A DNA stretch of 61,168 bases from Blastococcus sp. KM273128 (GTDB lineage: Bacteria; Actinomycetota; Actinomycetes; Mycobacteriales; Geodermatophilaceae). The notes beneath the pieces are model-generated. The model did not search any database, was not told the DNA's origin, and saw nothing but the letters and a program-made list of their open reading frames with translations. Numbering within the stretch: the first letter of the stretch is position 1; each line of letters begins with the position of its first letter. The stretch lies in the NCBI RefSeq assembly GCF_021698975.1, contig NZ_SSXA01000015.1, forward strand, positions 1 through 61,168, given 5' to 3'. Shown here piece after piece: positions 27,130 to 36,717 of this stretch. Both the position numbers and the translations under genes were made by a program.

Positions 27130-27257
27130 GGCGGGTCACGGCCGCGACACGATCCCGGCGGCGGCGCAGCGCCGCGGCCGTGGGCACCGTGCTCGGGCCT
27201 AGCGTTCCGCGGACGACCGCGCGTCCGCCGGTCGTCCCGCCGACCGGGGAGCCGTCC

Positions 27258-28355
27258 GTGCCACCGACCGCCGCCCGAGCGCAAGGCCGTCGGGGGCGCC
27301 GGGGTCGCCGGCTGGCGGCGGCGCTGCTCGCCGCGGTGGCGCTGACCGCGTGCGGCGCCCCCGCCGCCCCGGCCCCGGTCGCGGCACCGACGACGAGCCC
27401 GACGCCGACACCGACACCGGCCCCACCGCCTCCGCCGCCGCCCCCGCCCGTGCTGTGGCCGCTCACCGGCGTGGACAGCGCCGGTGCCTACGCGGAGCGG
27501 CCGGCCCTCGCGGTGAAGATCGAGAACTCGGTGGACGCCCGCCCGCAGACCGGGCTGAACGCCGCCGACCTGGTGTGGGAGCAGGTGGTCGAGGGCGGCA
27601 TCCCGCGCTTCGTCGCCGTGTACCACTCCACGGTGCCGGCGGAGATCGGGCCGGTGCGCTCGGTGCGGCCGATGGACCCGGCGATCGCGGCCCCGCTGCG
27701 CGGCGTGTTCGCCTTCTCGGGTGGACAGCGGCCCTACGTGGACGCGATCGCCGCGGCGGGCTTGCAGGTGATCAGCCGCGACCGTGGTGCCGGCGGCTTC
27801 CACCGGCTGGCCGGGCGATCCGCGCCGCACGACGTCTACGCCGACCCGCAGGCGCTGCTGGCCCAGGCCGATCCCGCGCACCTGGCCGCGCCGCCCGGCC
27901 AGTTCCTGCTCGCGCCCGATGGTGCGCAGGCGAGCGCCGTCGTCGCCGGTGCACCCACCGGCGTGCTGGACCTGAGGCTCTCGGGCATCAGCCGGCCGAG
28001 CTGGACCTGGAGCCCGCCCGACGGTCGCTGGGTGCGCGCCGAGGCCGGAATCCCCGCGGTCGAGGCCGACGGGACGCCGCTGCGGGCCACGAACGTCGTG
28101 GTGCTGCGGGTGGAGGTGGTGAACACCTCGGCCACCGACCCCGCGGGGAACCCGGTGCCGGAGACGGTGATGGTCGGCGGCGGAGAGGCGCTGGTGGCGA
28201 CGGGTGGGAAGACGCTCGCCGCGACGTGGGCGAAGGGCTCGGCGGGCGAACCGGTGGCGCTGGCCGGGGCGGACGGCACCCCGGTGCTGCTCGCGCCGGG
28301 CACGACCTGGGTGGAGCTGGTGCCGGTGCGGACGGGCGCGGTCGCCGTGCGCTGA
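27258..28355 (+). CDS. DUF3048 lipoprotein (YerB-like)
   Basis: A 365-residue exported lipoprotein. The signal segment RRLAAALLAAVALTAC ends at a lipobox LTAC, then a Thr/Pro-rich spacer with nine prolines precedes the DUF3048 domain (about 70-360). Family hallmarks are PLTGVDSAGAYAERPALAVKIENSVDARPQTGLNAADLVWEQ (opening) and GPVRSVRPMD. Function of YerB-like proteins is unknown. The GTG at 27258 has GGGGAG upstream and starts just before the basic n-region. After its stop there is a 432-bp gap holding repeat array 2 and a terminator. Confidence 0.85.
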   Translation: MPPTAARAQGRRGRRGRRLAAALLAAVALTACGAPAAPAPVAAPTTSPTPTPTPAPPPPPPPPPVLWPLTGVDSAGAYAERPALAVKIENSVDARPQTGLNAADLVWEQVVEGGIPRFVAVYHSTVPAEIGPVRSVRPMDPAIAAPLRGVFAFSGGQRPYVDAIAAAGLQVISRDRGAGGFHRLAGRSAPHDVYADPQALLAQADPAHLAAPPGQFLLAPDGAQASAVVAGAPTGVLDLRLSGISRPSWTWSPPDGRWVRAEAGIPAVEADGTPLRATNVVVLRVEVVNTSATDPAGNPVPETVMVGGGEALVATGGKTLAATWAKGSAGEPVALAGADGTPVLLAPGTTWVELVPVRTGAVAVR

Positions 28356-28430
28356 GCCCCGTGCGGTCGAACGCGCGGCGTGCGGTGCCAGTCGCCGCGG
28401 CGAGGGAGGACCACCTACCACCCGGGGGAT

Positions 28431-28656
28431 GTAGGGCTGTGCCCACTCCGGCGGGGCAGAGCGCTACTGCGGTAGGGGGAGGTGCCTGGTGCGCTCGCGT
28501 TGTGCCCACTGCGGCGGGGCAGAGGGCTACTGCGGTAGGGGGAGGTGCCTGGTGCGCTCGCGTTGTGCCCACTCCGGCGGGGCAGAGGGCTACTGCCGTA
28601 GGGGGAGGTGCCTGGTGCGCTCGCGTTGTGCCCACTCCGGCGGGGCAGAGCGCTAC
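28431..28656. repeat. Tandem array 2 of 63-bp palindromic repeats (four hairpins)
   Basis: TGCCCAC begins at 28440, 28503, 28566 and 28629, an exact 63-bp period identical to array 1. The core (TGCCC, loop ACTCCGGCG, GGGCAGAG) is shared with array 1, but the spacer differs: here it contains CTACTGCGGTAG and GGTGCCTGGTGCGCTCGCG. Right arms are AGAGCGC in units 1 and 4 and AGAGGGC in units 2 and 3, again as in array 1. A decayed fifth spacer follows to about 28690. The array lies between convergent genes, in the 432-bp gap after the DUF3048 gene. Confidence 0.9.
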
Positions 28657-28703
28657 TGCGGTAGGAGCAGGTGCGTCTGGTGGGGGCTTCCCGCGGAGGC
28701 TCC

Positions 28704-28731
28704 GCCTCTGGGTGCACGCCCACCCAGAGGC
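28704..28731. terminator. Hairpin terminator
   Basis: GCCTCTGGGTG (28704-28714) pairs perfectly with CACCCAGAGGC (28721-28731) around a 6-nt loop, between the converging DUF3048 and alpha/beta-barrel genes and just beyond repeat array 2. Confidence 0.6.
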
Positions 28732-28787
28732 AGAGCGGCCGGGGGAGGTGCGCCACCTCGGGGCCGCAACCTCCCCGCCGCCGGGCC

Positions 28788-29405
28788 TCACACCGTCTCG
28801 GGCACCCGCAGGTGGGCCAGCACCATGTCGAACTCGGCCATGCCGGTCACCTCCATGCCCAGCTCGCGGGTGATCTGCTCCCGCATGCCGCGCACCGTCT
28901 CCGCCGAGGCCTCCATGTCGTGCCGGCTGGCGTACGTGGCGGCCAGCGCACCCAGCCCGGTCCGCCGGTCGACCAGCAGGCTCACGCTGCAGAATCCCGG
29001 CAGCTCGTCCAGGCGCGGCAGCACCCCCGTCCGCACCGCGTCCACCGAACGGTCGGTCTGCGCCGGGTCCCCGCGCGTCCAGGTCACCCGGGTGCAGGCA
29101 CCCTCGGGCGCCGAGGTGCGGCGGTGCAGCAGCGCGATCTCCCACTCGTCCACCTCGGCCACGGCCCCGAAGACCTCCGCGGCGTGGTTCCGCATGTCCC
29201 GGACGCTCTCGGCGCTGGCGTGCATGGCGCTGTCGTCGGCCCACGCCGTCGTGACGATGCACCGGGCACCGGGCCGGTCGCAGATCATCGACATGCCGAC
29301 GCAGCCGCTCATCCCCTCGATCGCGGGCATCACGGTGTCCCGGACGTAGGTGATCCCGTCGTCCATGTCGCGGACGTTGCTCAGGGTGGTGGACCGGGCG
29401 TACAT
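28788..29405 (-). CDS. Duplicated dimeric alpha/beta-barrel protein
   Basis: A 205-residue cytoplasmic protein made of two similar halves of about 100 residues. Each has a strand, a helix and an ending of the type FGAVAEVDEWEIALLHRR / LGMEVTGMAEFDMVLAHLR, with ARSTTLSNV and TRVTWTRGDP opening strands and VRDMRNHAAEVF / VRGMREQITREL helices. This resembles ABM/EthD-like ferredoxin folds, which can be heme-degrading or monooxygenase enzymes, but I see no diagnostic active site. The ATG at 29405 has AGAGGAG eight bases upstream; a GTG at 29414 is the alternative. Confidence 0.7.
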   Translation of the reverse strand: MYARSTTLSNVRDMDDGITYVRDTVMPAIEGMSGCVGMSMICDRPGARCIVTTAWADDSAMHASAESVRDMRNHAAEVFGAVAEVDEWEIALLHRRTSAPEGACTRVTWTRGDPAQTDRSVDAVRTGVLPRLDELPGFCSVSLLVDRRTGLGALAATYASRHDMEASAETVRGMREQITRELGMEVTGMAEFDMVLAHLRVPETV

Positions 29406-29508
29406 GCCACCCACTCCTCTCGGATCAGGCGACGCCCCTGCGGCATCGCCGCGACCCCTACTGTCCTCGCCGCGGACCCGGCTGTGAACCGGCCCCGGCG
29501 CGGACCGG

Positions 29509-32500
29509 TCAGCCGGTGAGCAGGCCGTCGGCGGACTCGGTGAGCCGGCCGGCGTCCAGCGCTGCGGCCAGCGCCTTCTCCAGCACCGGGGTCGCCGATG
29601 CGGCCCGCCGCTTGTAGCCGAACACCGTGGCGGTCGCGGTGAGCAGCTCCTCGCGCCGCATCCCGGCCGCGGCCCGGCACAGCGCCGCCATCGCGTTGGC
29701 GATCTCCTCCGGCGCCACGTGCTCGATCGGCCGGTCGGTGCTCGACACCTGGCGGCGGAACCCCGTCCAGGTGGCCCGGTCGACCCCCTCCGGCCACAGG
29801 TGGTCGCCGTCGACGGCCGAGGGCGGCAGCAGCGAGAGCAGCACCTGCTTGCGCGCCTCGGTGGCCCGGTTGAGGCCGAACGCGCCCACGGTCAGCTTGG
29901 CCAGCCGGTCGACGTGGATGGGTCCCTCGGCCTTGATGCCGGCGACCATCACCCGCCGCACCGCGCGCGCCGCCTTCGACACGGGCAGCTCGTCGAGCAC
30001 CGACTTCTCGCCCGCTGTCTTCGGGATCCACGGGACGAACGGCGTCTCGCCCTCCAGCACGGGGGCGGCCGCGGGCTTCGCGGCGGCCGCCGGCTTCGGC
30101 GCCGGGCGCGCGGTCACCGCGGGCACCGCCATCGACGTCACCGAGGAGCGCAGCGCCGCCACGCCCTTGAACGACTCCACCGCGGCCGTCGGCAGCGGCA
30201 CCGGCGCCACGGCCGCCCGGCTGGGCGCCGGGGCGGCGTCGACCGCCGCCACCAGCCGGTCGAGCACGGGCGTCGGGTCGGCCAGCCACGCCGGCAGCCA
30301 CACCCGCTGCACGACCGGCCAGCGCAGCATGTCGCCGAGCACCTCCGGCGGCAGGCCGTCGCGGTCGCCGACGGTGCCCCGGCGCGCCCAGGCCGGCCCG
30401 TCCAGCAGCACCGCCATCAGCGGCGTCGCCGGGTCGGCGGCGCGGCTCACCGACAGGTCGACGCGGAACTCCGACAGCCCGACGTCGGTGCGCACCACCA
30501 GCCCGCGCTCGCGCAGCCCGGCCGCGATCTGCTCACGGTGCCGGTCGACGACGGCGGCCGACCGCGGCGAGCGCGGCAGCACGTCGGTGCCCTGCTCGGC
30601 CATGTCGAGGTAGGCCCGCAGGTGCTTGATGCCCACCGACGAGGTCTCCTCGGCCCGCAGCTGCGCGGGGTCGAAGGAGGAGAAGACGACGACCTGGCGG
30701 CGGGCCCGGGTGATCGCCACGTTCAGCCGCCGCTCGCCGCCCTGCCGGTTGAGCGGACCGAAGTTCAGCGGCAGCGTGCCGTCGGCGGTGGGGGAGAAGC
30801 CGGTGGAGAAGAAGACGACGTCGCGCTCGTCGCCCTGCACGTTCTCGAGGTTCTTGACGAACAGCCCCTCGCCGTCGGTGCGGTCCAGCGCGGCGGCCAG
30901 CCGGTCGTCGTCGGCGTCGCGCAGCAGCGCCTCGATGTAGGAGCGCTGCTGCGCGTTGAAGGTGACCACGCCGATCGAGGGGACGGCGTCGATGCCGTCC
31001 CACTGCGGCACCGCGTCGAACCGGCGGCGGATCTCCGCGACGATCGCCTTGGCCTCGATCGGGTTGGTGCGCAGCAGCCGGCCGGCCCCCGAGCGGTGGA
31101 ACGTCCCGGGCACCCGCACCAGCGAGACGCCGCGCCCGTCCGCGTCGGCCGCGGCGCGGCCGTGCGTCGGCGCGGGGAAGGAGGAGAGCCGGCTGTCGTA
31201 GTACTGGGCGTTGGAGAAGGCGATGAGCGACTCGTCCTGGCTGCGGTAGTGCCAGGAGAGCCAGTGCCGCGGCACCCGCGCCTGCACGCACTCGCCGAGG
31301 ATCGACTCCTCGTCCTCGACGGCGGTCTCCACGACCTCCACCGAGTCCTCGCTCGCGGGCGCCGTCGGCTCGAGGAACGACGTCGGCGGCATCTGCTTGG
31401 AGTCGCCGACGACGACCGCGGCCCTCGCCCGGCCCAGTGCGCCGATCGCGTCGGCCACCCGGATCTGCGAGGCCTCGTCGAAGACCACCAGGTCGAACTG
31501 GCCGGCCTTCGCGGGGAAGAAGCGGGCCACCGAGTCCGGCGACACCAGCACGCACGGCATGACGGCGGTGACCAGTTCGCCGTACTGGGCCAGCAGTTGC
31601 CGCACGCCCAGCCCGCGGCGCTGCTTGGCCAGCTCCCGCTGCAGCGCGCCGACCTGCCCGGTGCCCATCGCGGCGTCGAACGGCCGGGCGGCCAGCACCG
31701 ACGCCGGCAGCGCCTCGGTCAGGTGCGCGCGCACGGCCCGCGAGGCCTCGGTGAAGCGGACGATCGCCGCCTCGTGGGCCTCGACGTCGAAGAGGTCCAG
31801 GCCGGTGGCCCCCAGCCGCTCGGCGACCGACGCCGTCGCCAGGCCGCGGTCCAGCGCGCGCACGGCGTCGTCGGCGGCGACCTCGCCGGTGATCAGCATG
31901 GTGCGGGCGTCGAAGAGCCCGGCGTAGCGCAGCGGCTCCAGGGTGTCGAGGAAGGAGACCCAGCGGCGCAGAGACATGAGCACCGAGTTCTCGACGCCGC
32001 GCTCGGGGCGGGTCATCGACCAGCGCAGCACCAGGCCGTCGTCGCCGGCCCACGTCGCGAGCTGGTCCGACGAGCTGCGGCAGACGGCGAGCAGCGCGAC
32101 GACGGCGTCGCGCAGCCGGGCGACGGCCGCGGCGGGCGCCGGCGCGGCGGGCGTGCCGGCGACGATGAGCTTGCGCAGCGCCACGTGGAAGGCCGAGGAG
32201 CCGTCGACGGCGGCCCCGGCGCGGCGCAGCCACTCGACCTCGCGCTCCAGCAGCCCCGGGTCGGTGAACGGGTTCCACCCCTCGGGGACCGACAGCCCGG
32301 GCACCGAGTCGGCCCGGCCGGCGATCCCCTGGACAGCCGTCCGCACCCGCCAGAGGTTCTCCACCAGCAGCGGGACGTCCTTGGGGCGGACCTTGGCCCC
32401 CGGGCGCAGGCAACCGGCCAACTCGTCCCGGACGGCGACGAGCCGCTTGCGCCGGCCCCACCAGCCCGAGGCCGCCGCCGTCTGCGCGCGCACGTAGATC

Positions 32501-35430
32501 TCGGCCAGCGGCAGCCCCAGCGCCTCCGGCCCGGCGACGTCGAGACCCGGGTGCCGGAAGGCGGTGAACGCGGCCACCTCGCCGAGCACCGCCCCGGTCG
32601 CGGTCGTCCAGCGACCGCTGAAGGTCTCGTCGAGCACGTCGAGGCCGACCGGGGGGCCGGAGAGCAGGTGCACCAGCCCGTCGAGGTCCTCGGGGGTGCG
32701 GGCGTGGCGCAGCACCCCGCCGAGCTCCGGGAAGCCCGCGGCCTCGCGGACCGCCGCGTCCACCTCCGACGCCGCCTCGCGGGCCGCCGGCAGGTCGATC
32801 TCGGGGGAGTCGACGAACGCCCACGGGTGCCGTCGCGAGGGCCGGGTGAGGTCGGCGATGTCGGGCAGCAGGGCCAGCGCCCGGCGGACCGCGGTGAGCA
32901 CCTCGGCCGGCGCGTTGGCCACGAACGGCTCCGGCACCGGGAGGGCCGGGACGTCGGTGCCGGCGGTGAGCTCCGCGGTGCGCGCGGTGTAGAGCGACAG
33001 GCCGGCGGCGTTCTCGGCGTGCAGCCGGTCGGCGTAGCGGGCCAGCTGGCGGCGGGCCGAGCGCAGCCGCTCCCCGTCGGCGGCCAGCCCCTGCTCGTCG
33101 ACGGCGACGGCGTGCTCGAGCGCCAGCCGGATCTGCGCCCGCACCATCGACGCGCGTGATCCCTTGTCGTGCAGGTCGAGGGCGAACATGCCCATGCCCA
33201 CGGCGTCCAGCCGGCGGGCGACGACGTCGAGCGCGGCGCGCTTCTCGGCGACGAACAGCACCCGCTTGCCGTCGGCGACCGCGCGGGTGAGCAGGTTGGT
33301 GATGGTCTGCGACTTGCCGGTGCCGGGCGGGCCCTCCAGCACGAAGGTGCGCCCGGCGGAGGCCTCGGCGATCGCGCGCAGCTGCGAGGCGTCGGCGGGC
33401 ACCGGCAGGCGGGCGGCGAGGTCGTCGAGGTCGACGTGGGCGCCGGAGTCGCGGGCCGGGTCGAGGAAGGGCTCGGTCGGCTCGTGCACGAGGTGGTGCA
33501 CCAGCGGGTTGCCCGCGAAGTCGCCCCAGTGCTCGTCGAGGTCCTTCCACAGCCGGTACTTGGCGAACTGCAGGATCGCCAGGTCCGCCGTCGCCTCGAC
33601 CCGGTAGGGCAGGCCGTGGCCGACCAGCGCGACCCGCACCGCCTCGAGGGCGCGCTCCAGGTCGGGGGTGCTCTCCGCGGTGTCGCTGAGCGCCGGCACC
33701 ACCAGGCCGTGCAGCTGGCGCAGCTTCTCCAGCAGGCAGAAGTTGGGGGTGCTCGCACCGGACTCGTCAAGCGCCAGCCGGTAGGAGCCGGTGCGCCCCA
33801 CCGGGGCGAGCACGACCGGCACCAGCAGCAGCGGCGAGCGCAGCGGCCGGCCGTCCAGCTCCCACACCAGCGAGCCCAGCGCCAGGTACAGGTTGTTGGC
33901 GCCGGTCTCCTCCTGCACGGTCTTCGCGCGGTAGGCGAGGTTGCGCAGCCGCGGCAGGTACCCACCGGTGGTGACGTCGGCGTGCACCTCCCGGCGCTCG
34001 ACGAGCTTCTCGGTCAGCTGGTCGGCGGGCAGCTCCGCGGCGCCGGTGAGCCCGCGCTCGGTCTGGACCGCGGCCAGCTGGTCACCGGGGAGCAGGGTGA
34101 CCGGGGTGCCGTCGTGGAGGAAGTTGTCCAGGATCGGCAGCGCGCTCGCGGGGAGGGTCAGCGGCAGCCCGGCGCGCGCGGTGTAGTTGATCAGCCGGTT
34201 GCGCAGGCTCAGGTCGAGCAGCGCGTTCTTCCACTGCTGCACCCGCGGCGGGGCCTCGGGGCGCTGCGGGCCCGTGCCCGCGGCCGGGGAGGGGAGCGCC
34301 GCCGGGGCGCTGTGCTCGGCCGGGCGGTACTCGACGACCTGCAGCAGCCCCTCCGGCGTCCGGGCGCGCGCCGGCAGCGGCAGGATGCCGTCGCGCCGGG
34401 CCCGGTGCACGTCGGTGACGCCCAGGACGCGGTCGAGCTCGCCGGACAGCCAGCCCGCGTACGCCGGGGCGTGCAGGTCGGGAGCGGGCTCGCCGCCGCC
34501 GGTGAGCAGCGTGGTCTCGACCAGGCCGATCAGCCCGAGGTCGACCAGGTTGACCAGCGGGGCGGCGTCGGTGGTGGCGGCGGACTCGGAGCTGCGCTCC
34601 TCCCGCCAGTAGCCGAGGAAAGCGTGCGCACCGCCGGCCCGGCCCCCCGCCGACCCGTCGGCCAGCCACAGCAGGGGCCGGATGCCGGCCTGCTCCAGCG
34701 CGGCGGCGAGGAGGACGACGGCGTCCAGCGGCGTCGCGACGCGCCAGGTGAGGACGTCACCGGGGGAGCGCACCTGCTGGCCGAGGTCGGCCCAGCTCAG
34801 CGGGGGCTCGGAGTGGCGCACCCCGCGGCGGCGCAGCGCCTCGGCCAGCGCGGCGACGACCTCGTCCACCCGCTCGGCGGTGGCGGCGTAGCCGACCAGG
34901 GCGCCGCTGCCGGTGCGCTCCTCGAGCAGCCCGGCCGCCTCGGCGACCAGCCCGGTGACCGCCGGGTGGTTGGGCATGACGTGCGCGGCGAGCATCTCCA
35001 GCGCCAGGGGCAGCGGGCTGGCCAGCCACTGGTTGGCGGCGAGCACCTGCACCGGGGCGGTGGCCTCGCCGACCAGCACGTCGTCGTGCCACACCTCGAC
35101 GTCGACCACGCCGGGGCGCTGCTCCTCGACGTGCAGCATCGCCGCCGGGTCCATGACCAGCCCGATGCCGGTGAGCACGGTGGTGCGGCCGGCGTCGACG
35201 TCGGCGAGCAGCTCGACCGGCTGCGCGATCGGCCCCTCGGCGTCGCGCACCACGAGCCGCACGGTGGCCCCGCGCAGGGTGCCGGCCGAGGTGAGCGCCA
35301 GGCGCGACACGACCGGGATGCGGTTGTGCGCGAGGGCGTAGCTGAGCACCGGGGTGGAGGTCAGCTCGATGGAGACCACCGTCGGCGGCGCGACGACATC
35401 ACCGAGCTGGATGTCGGCAGGGCTCTCCAT
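29509..35430 (-). CDS. Giant DUF4011/DUF3320 SF1 helicase-nuclease
   Basis: A 1973-residue protein. After a beta-rich N-terminal region, a DUF4011-type segment lies near 395-600 (QWKNALLDLSLRNRLINY). The helicase core has Walker A EGPPGTGKSQTITNLL (about 695-710), Walker B VVFDEASQIRVADAIG (about 1320), WHYRSQDESLIAFSN, QGDERDVVFFSTGF and LNVAITRARRQVVVFS (about 1575). A Vsr/DUF559-like nuclease segment follows (about 1640-1715, SEFRVDLSVSR ... LLDGPAWARRG) in which the usual acidic-Cys-Asp-Gly-x-x-His positions look degenerate. A DUF3320-like domain is near 1830-1900. Relatives occur in genome-defence contexts, but this one stands alone. The ATG at 35430 follows an AGGTGAC site. Confidence 0.88.
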   Translation of the reverse strand: MESPADIQLGDVVAPPTVVSIELTSTPVLSYALAHNRIPVVSRLALTSAGTLRGATVRLVVRDAEGPIAQPVELLADVDAGRTTVLTGIGLVMDPAAMLHVEEQRPGVVDVEVWHDDVLVGEATAPVQVLAANQWLASPLPLALEMLAAHVMPNHPAVTGLVAEAAGLLEERTGSGALVGYAATAERVDEVVAALAEALRRRGVRHSEPPLSWADLGQQVRSPGDVLTWRVATPLDAVVLLAAALEQAGIRPLLWLADGSAGGRAGGAHAFLGYWREERSSESAATTDAAPLVNLVDLGLIGLVETTLLTGGGEPAPDLHAPAYAGWLSGELDRVLGVTDVHRARRDGILPLPARARTPEGLLQVVEYRPAEHSAPAALPSPAAGTGPQRPEAPPRVQQWKNALLDLSLRNRLINYTARAGLPLTLPASALPILDNFLHDGTPVTLLPGDQLAAVQTERGLTGAAELPADQLTEKLVERREVHADVTTGGYLPRLRNLAYRAKTVQEETGANNLYLALGSLVWELDGRPLRSPLLLVPVVLAPVGRTGSYRLALDESGASTPNFCLLEKLRQLHGLVVPALSDTAESTPDLERALEAVRVALVGHGLPYRVEATADLAILQFAKYRLWKDLDEHWGDFAGNPLVHHLVHEPTEPFLDPARDSGAHVDLDDLAARLPVPADASQLRAIAEASAGRTFVLEGPPGTGKSQTITNLLTRAVADGKRVLFVAEKRAALDVVARRLDAVGMGMFALDLHDKGSRASMVRAQIRLALEHAVAVDEQGLAADGERLRSARRQLARYADRLHAENAAGLSLYTARTAELTAGTDVPALPVPEPFVANAPAEVLTAVRRALALLPDIADLTRPSRRHPWAFVDSPEIDLPAAREAASEVDAAVREAAGFPELGGVLRHARTPEDLDGLVHLLSGPPVGLDVLDETFSGRWTTATGAVLGEVAAFTAFRHPGLDVAGPEALGLPLAEIYVRAQTAAASGWWGRRKRLVAVRDELAGCLRPGAKVRPKDVPLLVENLWRVRTAVQGIAGRADSVPGLSVPEGWNPFTDPGLLEREVEWLRRAGAAVDGSSAFHVALRKLIVAGTPAAPAPAAAVARLRDAVVALLAVCRSSSDQLATWAGDDGLVLRWSMTRPERGVENSVLMSLRRWVSFLDTLEPLRYAGLFDARTMLITGEVAADDAVRALDRGLATASVAERLGATGLDLFDVEAHEAAIVRFTEASRAVRAHLTEALPASVLAARPFDAAMGTGQVGALQRELAKQRRGLGVRQLLAQYGELVTAVMPCVLVSPDSVARFFPAKAGQFDLVVFDEASQIRVADAIGALGRARAAVVVGDSKQMPPTSFLEPTAPASEDSVEVVETAVEDEESILGECVQARVPRHWLSWHYRSQDESLIAFSNAQYYDSRLSSFPAPTHGRAAADADGRGVSLVRVPGTFHRSGAGRLLRTNPIEAKAIVAEIRRRFDAVPQWDGIDAVPSIGVVTFNAQQRSYIEALLRDADDDRLAAALDRTDGEGLFVKNLENVQGDERDVVFFSTGFSPTADGTLPLNFGPLNRQGGERRLNVAITRARRQVVVFSSFDPAQLRAEETSSVGIKHLRAYLDMAEQGTDVLPRSPRSAAVVDRHREQIAAGLRERGLVVRTDVGLSEFRVDLSVSRAADPATPLMAVLLDGPAWARRGTVGDRDGLPPEVLGDMLRWPVVQRVWLPAWLADPTPVLDRLVAAVDAAPAPSRAAVAPVPLPTAAVESFKGVAALRSSVTSMAVPAVTARPAPKPAAAAKPAAAPVLEGETPFVPWIPKTAGEKSVLDELPVSKAARAVRRVMVAGIKAEGPIHVDRLAKLTVGAFGLNRATEARKQVLLSLLPPSAVDGDHLWPEGVDRATWTGFRRQVSSTDRPIEHVAPEEIANAMAALCRAAAGMRREELLTATATVFGYKRRAASATPVLEKALAAALDAGRLTESADGLLTG

Positions 35431-35778
35431 GTCACCTGTCTACCGGGTCGGACGGACTGGTCCGCCCATGGTCCCCGACGGGTGGGGCGGGTGTGACGGG
35501 AGGTGCCGGACGTTGCCCGGGATCACTGACCGGGAGGCGGCCGGCGGTTCCGGTCCCGGCGGGTCCTGCCGATGGCGCGCGCGGCGGGTGGGCAGGGGGG
35601 GCGTCGTGGGTCGCGTCCTCCCGGCGCGAACGGGTGGCGCGGGGCTCCGGCGCAGGACGGGTCGTGCTTCCGAGAACCTCGCGCTCTGCCCACTCCGGCG
35701 GGGCAGAGCGCAACGTGCCTGGAGGTGTGACCGAGGGCCGGCTTGCCGCCGGGCGGCCGGCGGGGGAGGTTGCCCGGC
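35431..35778. other. Divergent intergenic region with one hairpin repeat
   Basis: 348 bp between the leftward helicase and the rightward enoyl-CoA hydratase. It holds one solo copy of the palindromic repeat (35681-35711), which must carry or adjoin both promoters. I see no further gene, and no clear -35/-10 pair on either strand. Confidence 0.5.
35681..35711. repeat. Solo copy of the palindromic repeat
   Basis: GCGCTCTGCCC (35681-35691), loop ACTCCGGCG, GGGCAGAGCGC (35701-35711): a perfect 11-bp stem with the same loop as the array units. It sits in a divergent intergenic region, so it is unlikely to be a plain terminator. Confidence 0.85.
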
Positions 35779-36570
35779 ATGGACGCCACGCGACGGCACG
35801 ACTCCGGACTCGTCGTCGAGGAGCGCGGGCACGTCCGCGTGCTCACCCTCGACCGCCCCGAGCGGCGCAACGCCCTCTCCACCGAGGTGCAGGCCGACCT
35901 CGTGGAGGAGCTCCTCCGGGTGGTCGAGGACGGCGTGCGCGCCGTCGTCCTCACCGGCACGGGGCCGGCGTTCTGCGCCGGGCTCGACCTCAAGGAGATC
36001 CGCGCCGCCGACGAGCGGGGCGAGCGGTTCCGGCCGCCGATGAACCGGTCCGGGCGCTCGCTGTTCGAGGTGGTCACCGAGACGCCGGTGCCGGTGCTCG
36101 CCGCGCTCAACGGCCCGGCCGTCGCCGGCGGGTTCGAGCTCGCGCTCGCCTGCGACCTGCGGATCGCCTCACCTGCGGTCCGGTTCGCCCTGCCGGAGGC
36201 CGCGATCGGCATGGGGGCCAACTTCGGCTCGGTGGTGCTGCCCAAGCGGATCCCGGTCGGCATCGCGCTGGAGATGCTGTTCACCGGCGACCCCGTCGAC
36301 GCCACCGAGGCGCAGCGCTGGGGCCTGGTCAACCGGCTGGTGGAGCCCGCCCGCGTGCTGCCCACCGCGCTCGAGCTCGCCGACCGGATCGCCGCGAACG
36401 CGCCGATCTCGGTCCGCCGGATGAAGGAGACCGCGGTCAAGGCCCTGGAGCTCCCGCTCTGGCAGGGGCTGCGGCTCGACGTCGGCCCCAACCCCTACCT
36501 CAGCGAGGACCGCCGGGAGGGCATCGCCGCCCGGCTGGAGAAGCGCGCGCCCCGCTGGACCGGCCGCTGA
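35779..36570 (+). CDS. Enoyl-CoA hydratase/isomerase (crotonase family)
   Basis: A 263-residue crotonase-fold enzyme. Oxyanion-hole segments are GTGPAFCAGLDLKEI (about 70-84) and NGPAVAGGFELALACDLRIAS (about 113-133). One catalytic glutamate is in ALPEAAIGMGANFG (about 150), while the other usual glutamate position near the AGG(F/Y)ELAL helix is less clear. The enzyme likely hydrates or isomerises an enoyl-CoA in fatty-acid or amino-acid breakdown. The ATG at 35779 has GGGGGAGG about ten bases upstream; the 12-residue upstream extension is Gly/Arg-rich and unlikely. Confidence 0.88.
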   Translation: MDATRRHDSGLVVEERGHVRVLTLDRPERRNALSTEVQADLVEELLRVVEDGVRAVVLTGTGPAFCAGLDLKEIRAADERGERFRPPMNRSGRSLFEVVTETPVPVLAALNGPAVAGGFELALACDLRIASPAVRFALPEAAIGMGANFGSVVLPKRIPVGIALEMLFTGDPVDATEAQRWGLVNRLVEPARVLPTALELADRIAANAPISVRRMKETAVKALELPLWQGLRLDVGPNPYLSEDRREGIAARLEKRAPRWTGR

Positions 36571-36717
36571 TCCCGGCGGTGAGCGCAGATTGCGGAACCG
36601 CGACGTTCATGACTTTCGCGTAACGGCTCGTCCCACCCGTCAGACGGGGGCGACGGCGGGGGGTGCCGGCTGCCAGGGTCCCCCTGTCCGTGCCGGTACC
36701 GACCCCGAGGAGACGAC

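Noticed and set aside
28489..29349. A Cys-rich repeat protein (CAHxGGAEGYC units) read rightward through array 2
   Set aside because: The frame runs on antisense to the alpha/beta-barrel gene and the units are explained by the 63-bp DNA repeat; no ribosome binding site.
29509..35430. A multi-gene defence island around the giant helicase
   Set aside because: Neighbours are a lipoprotein, a small barrel protein and an enoyl-CoA hydratase; no methylase, toxin or nuclease partner is visible.
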